This document shows, piece by piece, positions 1 to 4,923 of a DNA stretch of 5,840 nt. The stretch lies in assembly GCA_945866285.1 (NCBI GenBank), contig CAMBHC010000193.1, positions 1 to 5,840 of the forward strand, written 5' to 3'. Source of the DNA: Candidatus Sulfopaludibacter sp. SbA3 (GTDB lineage: Bacteria; Acidobacteriota; Vicinamibacteria; Vicinamibacterales; UBA2999). The position numbers and the translations under genes were made by a program. The notes beneath the pieces were generated by a model that saw only the letters and a program-made list of their open reading frames with translations, searched no databases and was not told the DNA's origin. The number at the start of each line of letters is the position of its first letter. Position 1 is the stretch's first letter.

Positions 1-890
1 CCGCCGCCGGGGCTGCGCAGGTGGCGATTCCAGGTGGAGCCGTTGCCGGTGCCGACGTAGAGCAGGTTGATGTCAGGGTCGTAGACGATTGAATCCCACA
101 CCGTGCCGCCGCCGCCGAACTTCCACCAGTTGTCGCCCTTCCACGTCGGCAAGGCCTTGTCGAGCGCCTTGTTCTCCTGCGGCTTCGACGGATCGCCGGG
201 GACGGTGTAGAAGCGCCACGCCAGCTTGCCGGTCTCGGCGTCGTAGGCGGACACGTATCCCCGCACGCCGTACTCGGCGCCGCCGTTGCCGATGATCACC
301 TTGCCCTTGGCGATGCGGGGCGCCCCGGTGCTGGTGTACGCCTGCTTCTGATCGACGGTGGTCACCGACCATGCCGGCTTGCCGCTCTTCGCATCGATGG
401 CGATCAGCCGGCCATCGAGCGCGCCGACATACACCCGGCCCTTGTAGAACGCCGCGCCGCGGTTGACGACATCGCAGCACGCCAACTGGTCGTACTTGCG
501 ATGCACTTCTGGGTCAAACTTCCAGAGCTGCTGGCCGGTCCTCGCATCCACGGCGTAGACGACGCTCCACGACGCGGTGGCGTACATGATGCCGTCGATG
601 ACTAGTGGCGTCGCCTCGAGGCCGCGGTCCGTGGCGGTTTCAAACGACCACGCCAGTCCGAGTTTGGCGGCGTTGGCGTCGGTGATCTGGTCGAGCGGGC
701 TGAAACGCTGCTCGTAGTAGTCGCGCCCGTACGACAGCCAGTCCTGGTTTCTTTCTTCCGGCTTCGCCAGCGCTGCATCGTCAACCGATCGTGAGGCTGG
801 GGCCTGGGGCGTCTGGCCCAGCAGGCTCGCGCTCACGAGAGCGAGCACGGCGGCGCTAAGGAGAGCGGCGGAACGGCGGTGAGTCGTCAT
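1..890 (-). CDS. PQQ-dependent alcohol dehydrogenase-type quinoprotein, N-terminal part (cut by left edge)
   Basis: Family role: periplasmic oxidation of alcohols with pyrroloquinoline quinone and a bound metal, passing electrons to a cytochrome. The frame is open from an ATG at 888-890 to the left edge, giving 296 residues, about half of the usual length. Residues 1-25 are a signal peptide (HRR, then a hydrophobic run). A typical family opening follows (WLSYGRDYYEQRFSPL, 51-66). Propeller W-motifs are visible near 111-124, 162-174 and 213-227. The adjacent cysteine pair Cys138-Cys139 in ACCDVVNRG is the disulfide ring over PQQ. By family alignment, Glu206 (GGAEYGVRG) and Asn283 (GTGNGSTWN) match the metal ligands. 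The catalytic Asp, the residue that marks lanthanide enzymes, and any C-terminal haem c domain lie outside the window, so the subtype cannot be fixed. The start is supported by AGAGG 7 bases upstream. The gene begins 83 bases after the small secreted protein gene. Confidence 0.93.
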   Translation of the reverse strand, partial: MTTHRRSAALLSAAVLALVSASLLGQTPQAPASRSVDDAALAKPEERNQDWLSYGRDYYEQRFSPLDQITDANAAKLGLAWSFETATDRGLEATPLVIDGIMYATASWSVVYAVDARTGQQLWKFDPEVHRKYDQLACCDVVNRGAAFYKGRVYVGALDGRLIAIDAKSGKPAWSVTTVDQKQAYTSTGAPRIAKGKVIIGNGGAEYGVRGYVSAYDAETGKLAWRFYTVPGDPSKPQENKALDKALPTWKGDNWWKFGGGGTVWDSIVYDPDINLLYVGTGNGSTWNRHLRSPGG

Positions 891-915
891 CGGGCAACCT
901 CTTTCTGGTTGCCCG
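891..915 (-). promoter_or_regulatory. Perfect 9-bp hairpin covering the ribosome binding site of the dehydrogenase
   Basis: Seen directly: CGGGCAACC (891-899) and GGTTGCCCG (907-915) are perfect reverse complements, seven of nine pairs being G-C, separated by a 7-base loop. In the minus-strand transcript the loop is AGAAAGA and the 3' arm starts with GG, so the likely Shine-Dalgarno sequence (AGAGG) is half in the loop and half in the stem. The 3' arm ends directly before the ATG. Inference: the folded RNA could hinder initiation, or the same dyad in DNA could be an operator. Neither role is shown. Confidence 0.6.
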
Positions 916-945
916 AATTGTGGTGGGTTGGACGCTTTGAATCAA

Positions 946-963
946 GCTGGCATTCAGGCCAGC
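946..963 (-). terminator. Hairpin after the small secreted protein gene, possible weak terminator
   Basis: GCTGGC (946-951) and GCCAGC (958-963) form a perfect 6-bp stem with a 6-base loop, 10 bases past the stop codon at 974-976. In the minus-strand transcript the stem is followed by UUGAUUC, only a weak U-rich run. It may end or attenuate the upstream transcript before the dehydrogenase gene. A stem this short with an interrupted U-tract may not terminate efficiently, so read-through is possible. Confidence 0.35.
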
Positions 964-973
964 GCGGACGACC

Positions 974-1420
974 TCAGCGCTGGTCGCCGCCGCCGCCGGC
1001 CGCGGCCACCGCGGTGCGCACCGGAGTGACAATGGCCGGCGCCGTCTTCACGGCGCGCTGGATCAGCTGCGCGGCCTTGCCGGGCGAGGTCATGGTCAAT
1101 TGGCCGTCGAGAATGGCAACGAAGTACACCTGCCCGGTGACGCTCTCGACCTCGAGGGTATTCGACACCAGCTTGCTCGGCGCAATGCGCTTGACGTCAG
1201 CCAGAGCCAGGCGCCACTCGAACTTGGTGGCCTCGAACGACAGCATGCCGTTGGCCATGGCCAGGCGGCCAAAGTCATTGCCGGCCAGCGAGGCCTGATT
1301 CGACGAGGTCGCCATCCAGAGCCCGCGGGACGCGTCCTGGGCCTGCACCACGCCGGGCACGGTCAGCAGGGCGACGACGGCCACTTTGATAAGCCATTTT
1401 GAGAAGGTGTTGGTGCTCAT
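974..1420 (-). CDS. Small secreted protein of unknown function, possible PH/GRAM-like fold
   Basis: I do not recognise a named family. The 148-residue product has a clear signal peptide: MSTNTFSKW, a hydrophobic core (about 10-24), then VQA-QD, so cleavage after Ala27 is likely and the mature protein has about 121 residues. The region about 56-125 alternates short beta-like stretches (GMLSFE, FEWRLALADVKRI, NTLEVESV, GQVYFVAIL) and ends in a helix-like segment, PGKAAQLIQRAV. The 'local sequence, then xxDVxxI, then ligand-like strands, then helix' pattern recalls bacterial PH/GRAM-like domains, but this is inference only. The tail (133-148) is low complexity, rich in Ala and Gly. The ATG at 1418-1420 is preferred because the signal peptide begins there; a GTG at 1448-1450 would add ten residues before it. 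Neither start has a strong ribosome binding site (GGGG lies very close to the ATG). It sits alone after an AT-rich spacer, so it probably has its own promoter. Confidence 0.72.
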   Translation of the reverse strand: MSTNTFSKWLIKVAVVALLTVPGVVQAQDASRGLWMATSSNQASLAGNDFGRLAMANGMLSFEATKFEWRLALADVKRIAPSKLVSNTLEVESVTGQVYFVAILDGQLTMTSPGKAAQLIQRAVKTAPAIVTPVRTAVAAAGGGGDQR

Positions 1421-1503
1421 GCCCCAACAACAGAGCAATTGAGCTGCCACTTTGGACAGGATGGTGTTTGTGGCCTTAAATGAATAAAAGGCTTATTTGT
1501 TGG

Positions 1504-1574
1504 CTAATTTGAGCTATGGCAGTGATCACTGAACCGTAGTAGACGCGACAATATTGCTTATATTCTCAAATTAG
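1504..1574. repeat. Perfect 10-bp inverted repeat with 51-base spacer
   Basis: CTAATTTGAG at 1504-1513 is the exact reverse complement of CTCAAATTAG at 1565-1574. The pairing does not extend on either side. The spacer contains the palindrome at 1520-1531. This could be a pair of oppositely oriented protein-binding sites or a long-loop RNA stem. There are no transposase remains between the arms. Confidence 0.6.
1520..1531. promoter_or_regulatory. 12-bp palindrome, candidate operator
   Basis: CAGTGATCACTG is a perfect dyad about 100 bases upstream of the start codon at 1420 and inside the larger inverted repeat. Such symmetry is typical of a site bound by a dimeric transcription factor. No regulator gene is present in the window, so the binding partner is unknown. 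Confidence 0.35.
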
Positions 1575-1595
1575 AACATATGCTGGCTATTTCTG

Positions 1596-1607
1596 GTCAT
1601 TAATGAC
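1596..1607. promoter_or_regulatory. Second 12-bp palindrome, candidate operator
   Basis: GTCATTAATGAC is a perfect dyad that lies about 25 bases downstream (in minus-strand terms) of the TATAAT at 1637-1632. If that hexamer is a real -10 box, the dyad would fall in the early transcribed region, a plausible place for a repressor. Its sequence differs from the palindrome at 1520-1531, so the two need not bind the same protein. Confidence 0.3.
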
Positions 1608-1694
1608 TTCTAAGTTTATGTGAAATAACGAATTATACGATACTGGTCTGTTATGAAACACTGATTGTCGAATTAGCACGTGCGGAACCGTGCA

Positions 1695-2228
1695 TCACTC
1701 GACCAACGCCAGGCCCGCCAGCGTTTTCAGGTCAACAATTTCGCCTGACGTCACCAGGGCCCTGGCCTCGGCGAGGGTGAACGTCTTCGGTTCGATGTCT
1801 TCGTCCTCATCCTTGCGCACCGTTGAGTCCGCGGCTGGGGGCCGCAGGTCCTCGCACCGGCAGTAGGTCATCTCTTCATCGCAGAAGCCGGGTGTCGGGA
1901 AATACCCGTTCAGGCGGGTCACGCGGTGAGGCACCAGGCCGATCTCCTCTTCGCACTCGCGCGCCGCGGCCGCGGACGGATCCTCGCCGGGCTTCAGGGT
2001 GCCCGCTGGCAGCTCCCAAATCCAACGGTCGATCGCGTATCGGTACTGGCGAATCAGGATGATTAACCCGGGCGCCGGCACCGGCAGCAGGACGACCGAC
2101 CCGGGATGCCGGACGATCTCCATGTCGAGCGTGTGGCCGCTTGGCAGCGTGACGCGATCGACCTCGAGCTGGAAGATGCGGCCGGTGTACTTCACCGCCC
2201 GCGACAGTAGCGTTCCGGTTCTAGGCAC
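1695..2228 (-). CDS. Nudix hydrolase, ADP-ribose pyrophosphatase type
   Basis: Family role: cytoplasmic, Mg2+-dependent hydrolysis of nucleoside diphosphates linked to another moiety; relatives of this shape split ADP-ribose into AMP and ribose 5-phosphate. A complete Nudix box fits GX5EX7REUXEEXGU: Gly76, Glu82, Arg90-Glu91, Glu94-Glu95 and Gly97 of the 177-residue form. The N-terminal pattern (YTGRIFQLEVDRV, then VRHPGSVVLLPV and LIRQYRY) and the late segment GEIVDLKTLAGLAL fit the ADP-ribose pyrophosphatase branch. Substrate is inferred from overall similarity only. An acidic run (KDEDEDIEP) precedes the C-terminal helix. I chose the GTG at 2226-2228, 4 bases after the esterase stop, with AAGAAGG upstream at a rather long distance. 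A TTG at 2253-2255 would add nine residues and overlap the esterase end; it has no better ribosome binding site. Translational coupling to the esterase is likely. Confidence 0.9.
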   Translation of the reverse strand: MPRTGTLLSRAVKYTGRIFQLEVDRVTLPSGHTLDMEIVRHPGSVVLLPVPAPGLIILIRQYRYAIDRWIWELPAGTLKPGEDPSAAAARECEEEIGLVPHRVTRLNGYFPTPGFCDEEMTYCRCEDLRPPAADSTVRKDEDEDIEPKTFTLAEARALVTSGEIVDLKTLAGLALVE

Positions 2229-2232
2229 CGTG

Positions 2233-2958
2233 TTACTCGGCCTTCTTGCCGACAAACCACTCGAAGGCGGCGCGGATCTCCGCTGGCGGGACGCGGTGGC
2301 CGCCTTGATACTCGTGATAGGTGACGTCGTAGCCGTCGGCCTTCAGCTTGGGCACGTAGATTCGCGCGGTCTTGTCGATCGGCATTTGCGTGTCGTCCAC
2401 GCCGTGGGTCATGAAGATCCTGGGCTTGCCTTGATTCCGGTACGGAATCATCTGCCCGGCCATCAAGATGATCAGGTGGTTGAAGCTATCGCCGTAGGCC
2501 AGGCCCATCGAGAGTGCGTAGCCGGCGCCATCGGACACGCCGCCGAGGGCAACCCGGCTTTCGTCGATGTCAACCATGTCCGCCACGTGACGGTAGGCCG
2601 GGCCGAGATACCGCACATCGTCATCGAAGCCGGGGATCGCGCGTCCCCAGGTGAGCCCGCGCGATTCTGGCGCGATCATGATCACGCCGAATTCCTCGGC
2701 GAGCGGGAACATGCCGCGGACACCTTCGCCCGTGCCGGCAAAGCCGTGCAGCATCATCATCAGTGGCATCGGCACGCCGGGCTTGTAGCGCTTGGGGACA
2801 TAGAGCGTCCCGTCGCGGTCGTCATCGGAGATACCGAGACGGCTTTGGCCATACGGCACGGCGGGCGGCGCCGGGGTCTGCGCGCCCGCAGTGTGCGAGT
2901 CGTGCAGCAGGCCGAGGGTGCCAGCTGCGCTCAACGCCAGGAAGGCGCGTCGATTCAT
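2233..2958 (-). CDS. Exported alpha/beta-hydrolase, esterase (LpqC/PHB depolymerase-like)
   Basis: The 241-residue product begins MNRRAFLALSAAG: an Arg-Arg pair, a hydrophobic stretch, then AGA-Q at 24-27. This is a signal peptide with a Tat-like look, though the motif is incomplete. The body is an alpha/beta-hydrolase: oxyanion-hole segment MLHGFAGTGEG (70-80), nucleophile Ser142 in GVSDG, probable acid Asp189 in HGVDDTQMP, and catalytic His221 in GGHRVP, in the correct order. The SDGAGYAL context and 'HG-D-P' element resemble the esterase/PHB-depolymerase-like group that acts on acyl or feruloyl esters or short polyesters; the real substrate is unknown. The ATG at 2956-2958 is chosen because the signal peptide starts there; a TTG at 2992-2994 would add 12 residues that disturb it. 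No strong ribosome binding site is visible. It is followed 4 bases later by the Nudix gene, so the two are probably one transcript. Likely periplasmic or secreted. Confidence 0.87.
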   Translation of the reverse strand: MNRRAFLALSAAGTLGLLHDSHTAGAQTPAPPAVPYGQSRLGISDDDRDGTLYVPKRYKPGVPMPLMMMLHGFAGTGEGVRGMFPLAEEFGVIMIAPESRGLTWGRAIPGFDDDVRYLGPAYRHVADMVDIDESRVALGGVSDGAGYALSMGLAYGDSFNHLIILMAGQMIPYRNQGKPRIFMTHGVDDTQMPIDKTARIYVPKLKADGYDVTYHEYQGGHRVPPAEIRAAFEWFVGKKAE

Positions 2959-3086
2959 CGCTGGCACGTTACTACGCGACCCGGTGACCGACAAGGGCGG
3001 GTGGACCCACCAGATCGCTGTGCTGGGCTACCCGCCATGTCCGACCGCCACCCGGCGACAACGTCAGCAGCGTGCACGGCATTTCT

Positions 3087-3104
3087 GGCCTGGCGTGGCA
3101 GGCC
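3087..3104 (-). terminator. GC-rich hairpin just after the OmpA-domain gene, possible terminator
   Basis: GGCCTG (3087-3092) and CAGGCC (3099-3104) form a perfect 6-bp stem with a 6-base loop, starting 3 bases past the stop codon at 3108-3110. In the minus-strand transcript it is followed by AGAAAU rather than a U-tract, so it is not a classical intrinsic terminator. It may protect the 3' end or assist Rho-dependent ending. A further 7-bp dyad (GGCGGGT 2996-3002, ACCCGCC 3030-3036) lies nearer the esterase gene, in the spacer that should hold its promoter; I found no convincing -35/-10 pair there. Confidence 0.35.
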
Positions 3105-3107
3105 TAA

Positions 3108-4901
3108 TCACTGCGACAGAATCACGAACTCGACGCGCCGGTTCAACAGCCGATTCTTCTCGGTGTCGTTGGCCGCGATCGGCTGCGACTCGCCAAAACC
3201 CTTCGATTGCAGCCGGCCGGCGGTGATCCCCGCCTTCACCAGGTACGCCACCACCGATGCGGCGCGGCCGTCCGACAGTTGTTGATTGGTCGCGTCATCG
3301 TCCACTGAGTCGGTGTGACCACGAATCTCGATGCGCATGGCCGGCCGGTCGCGCAGCAGCGTGGCCAGGCGGTCGAGTTCGGCGCGCGATTCCGGCAGCA
3401 GCTCGGTCTTCGCGGTGTCAAAGAAGATGTTGTTCAGCCGAATCGGCACGCCGGTGGCGATCGGGACCAGGATGAGATTGCGCTCGTAACGCTGTTGTTC
3501 CTTGGCTTGCCGCAGGTCGATGCGATCGCTGATGGCGAGGTAGCCCGACGCCGAGGCGCGAAAGCCGTAGTCCTCGCCGATGGGCAGGGCAATCTGATAC
3601 TGCCCGTCCCGCGGGTTGGCGCCAGCCTGGCCGGCCATCTGCGTGTTCCGGAGGAACTCGTACAGGATGCCCGCCGGCACGGGCTTGCCGGACGGATCGG
3701 TGACCTTGCCGTAGACAAACGCCACGGGCAGCGGTCGCATCGCCACCGGCAGTTCGAACTCGTAGAGATCTTCCTTGCCGCGTTCGCCCAGTGACATGAA
3801 CGCCATGCGGCCGGTGGAATCGACGGCCAGGTTCATGTCGGCTTGCTTGGTGTTGATGTCCGCACCCAGATTCACCGGCGCCGACCACTTCAGCCAGCTG
3901 TCGTCGAGCCGCCGCGACATCCAGATGTCCTGCTCTCCCAAACCGCCCGCGCGGCCACTCGAGAAATAGAGCGTCTGGTTGTCGGGCGCCAGCCACGGTG
4001 AGATCTCTTCCTGCGGAGAGTTCAGGATCGCCACCCTCATCGGCTTGGCCCACCGCCCGTCCGGCTGGACGAGCGAGATGAACAAGTCACGACTGCGGTT
4101 CACGCTCTCGCTGTTGACCAACGACAGGATCAGCGCGCGGCCGCTCGGCGCCAGGAAGTAGTCGCTGCGCACGCCGGGCTGATGCGCAAAGCCGATGATC
4201 TTGAGCGGCGGCGCCTCGCTCCAGGCGTTGCCGTTACGGTGGCTGAAACCAATTACCTTGTTCTGATCGTCTCGCGCCGGGTCTGGCGTGACGAGCGGCG
4301 GCAGCGCCGGCGTCGCGCCAGGAGCGTTCTGCTTCAGAACCTCAAGGATGTTGACGTTCGGGTCGAAGTTCTTCGCGAAGTCCCCAAACGGATCGCCGGC
4401 CTTCCAAGTGCCGACCAACAGGGTGTTGCCATCGGGCAGCGCAGTGACGACGCCGGAACTTGAGACTTCGTTGTTGAGCGGAGCCGACTGGCGTTCCGCG
4501 GGTCCCCAGGAACCGTCTGGCTGCCGGGTCGACTTGAACACCGTCTGTTTGACGGGACCGACAGGGCTGGCCTTTGCCTTCGCGGACGAATCGCGCGACT
4601 GCTTGAGCATGTCTTCCAGCATCTTGCGCTGCTCAGGCGGCAACTTCGCAAGGCTGTCCTCGATGGACTTGAGATTGGCCTCCATCTCGCTGGTGACGCG
4701 ATCGAGCATCGCGCCGTCGGCACCTTCGCGGATGAACCACAGTGCCTGCCCGTCTGGACTGATCACCGGCAACAGCTCGCGATGGGTGGTGGTGTTGACC
4801 GTGGGGCCGAGCGGGCGCTTCTTAGGGGGGCCTTGGGCGAAGGCCGGCGCGCACAGCGCCAGCAACAAGGTGGCCGTAACAAGTCTCGTGATCATCACCA
4901 T
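3108..4901 (-). CDS. PD40 propeller / CarboxypepD_reg-like / OmpA-domain envelope protein (PorE-like layout)
   Basis: The product has 597 residues. Residues 1-23 are a signal peptide (MVMITRL, leucine-rich core, AFA-QG). Residues about 40-385 hold at least five PD40-like propeller motifs: LLPVISPDGQALWFI (43-57), TALPDGNTLLVG (153-164), YFLAPSGRALIL (248-259), SPWLAPDNQTLYFSSGR (301-317) and a weaker LAVDSTGRMAFMS (358-370). Residues about 395-480 look like a carboxypeptidase regulatory-like beta domain (VYGKVTDPSGKPVPAG to GYLAISDRIDLR). Residues about 487-597 are an OmpA C-terminal domain: FFDTAKTELLPES, GHTD with Asp531, Arg546 exactly 15 residues later as in OmpA meso-diaminopimelate binding, and NRRVEF. 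It should therefore anchor to peptidoglycan from the periplasm. A Cys at 17 (LALC) lacks a good lipobox, so a lipoprotein is unlikely but possible. AGGGAG precedes the ATG at 4899-4901 by 4 bases; a second ATG at 4893-4895 is equally plausible. It starts 22 bases after the pseudouridine synthase gene, probably in one operon. Confidence 0.9.
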   Translation of the reverse strand: MVMITRLVTATLLLALCAPAFAQGPPKKRPLGPTVNTTTHRELLPVISPDGQALWFIREGADGAMLDRVTSEMEANLKSIEDSLAKLPPEQRKMLEDMLKQSRDSSAKAKASPVGPVKQTVFKSTRQPDGSWGPAERQSAPLNNEVSSSGVVTALPDGNTLLVGTWKAGDPFGDFAKNFDPNVNILEVLKQNAPGATPALPPLVTPDPARDDQNKVIGFSHRNGNAWSEAPPLKIIGFAHQPGVRSDYFLAPSGRALILSLVNSESVNRSRDLFISLVQPDGRWAKPMRVAILNSPQEEISPWLAPDNQTLYFSSGRAGGLGEQDIWMSRRLDDSWLKWSAPVNLGADINTKQADMNLAVDSTGRMAFMSLGERGKEDLYEFELPVAMRPLPVAFVYGKVTDPSGKPVPAGILYEFLRNTQMAGQAGANPRDGQYQIALPIGEDYGFRASASGYLAISDRIDLRQAKEQQRYERNLILVPIATGVPIRLNNIFFDTAKTELLPESRAELDRLATLLRDRPAMRIEIRGHTDSVDDDATNQQLSDGRAASVVAYLVKAGITAGRLQSKGFGESQPIAANDTEKNRLLNRRVEFVILSQ

Positions 4902-4923
4902 CAGTCTCCCTGGGGGAAGCCGA
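4902..4923 (-). promoter_or_regulatory. Short intercistronic gap with ribosome binding site
   Basis: The 22 bases between the pseudouridine synthase stop and the OmpA-domain gene start contain AGGGAG followed by ACTG and then ATG GTG ATG. The strong purine-rich site decides against longer upstream starts for the OmpA-domain protein, which would run back into the synthase gene in another frame and bury the signal peptide. Confidence 0.6.

Larger units (their letters stand above)
1421..1694. other. Non-coding spacer with an AT-rich island, probable regulatory region for the small secreted protein gene
   Basis: No reading frame of useful length exists on either strand; the ATG codons I checked run into a stop within about ten codons. 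By my count 83 of the 230 bases in 1451-1680 are G or C (36%), against well over 60% in the flanking genes. The spacer holds two perfect 12-bp palindromes (1520-1531, 1596-1607), a 10-bp inverted repeat (1504-1513 with 1565-1574), and GCCTT/AAGGC (1473-1477, 1488-1492). On the minus strand an exact TATAAT occupies 1637-1632, but I find no good -35 box at normal spacing. A weak dyad just past the Nudix stop (GCACG 1676-1680, CGTGC 1689-1693) could be a poor terminator. A promoter with operators for the gene starting at 1420 is the simplest reading; a small RNA is an alternative. Confidence 0.6.

Noticed and set aside
73..480. 135-codon minus-strand frame inside the dehydrogenase
   Set aside because: It overlaps, in another frame, the region that encodes the Cys-Cys ring and metal ligand of the dehydrogenase, and its Arg-rich translation has no family features.
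879..1298. Plus-strand 139-codon frame over the dehydrogenase start and the small secreted gene
   Set aside because: The opposite strand has a signal peptide and a plausible folded core; this frame has neither and starts within the dehydrogenase coding sequence.
1504..1574. Inverted repeat read as ends of a small mobile element
   Set aside because: Only 10 bp per arm, 51 bases between them, no transposase and no visible flanking target duplication.
1421..1694. Small peptide gene in the AT-rich spacer
   Set aside because: Every ATG-started frame I followed ends within about ten codons and none has a convincing ribosome binding site.
2996..3036. 7-bp dyad in the esterase upstream spacer as a terminator or riboswitch
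   Set aside because: The arms are short, the loop is 27 bases, and there is no U-tract or recognisable aptamer; composition alone can explain it.
1999..3285. Long plus-strand open frame (428 codons) antisense to the Nudix and esterase genes
   Set aside because: It runs through three well-supported minus-strand features, has no recognisable domain, and is rich in Arg, His, Ala and Gly as expected for the antisense of GC-rich genes.
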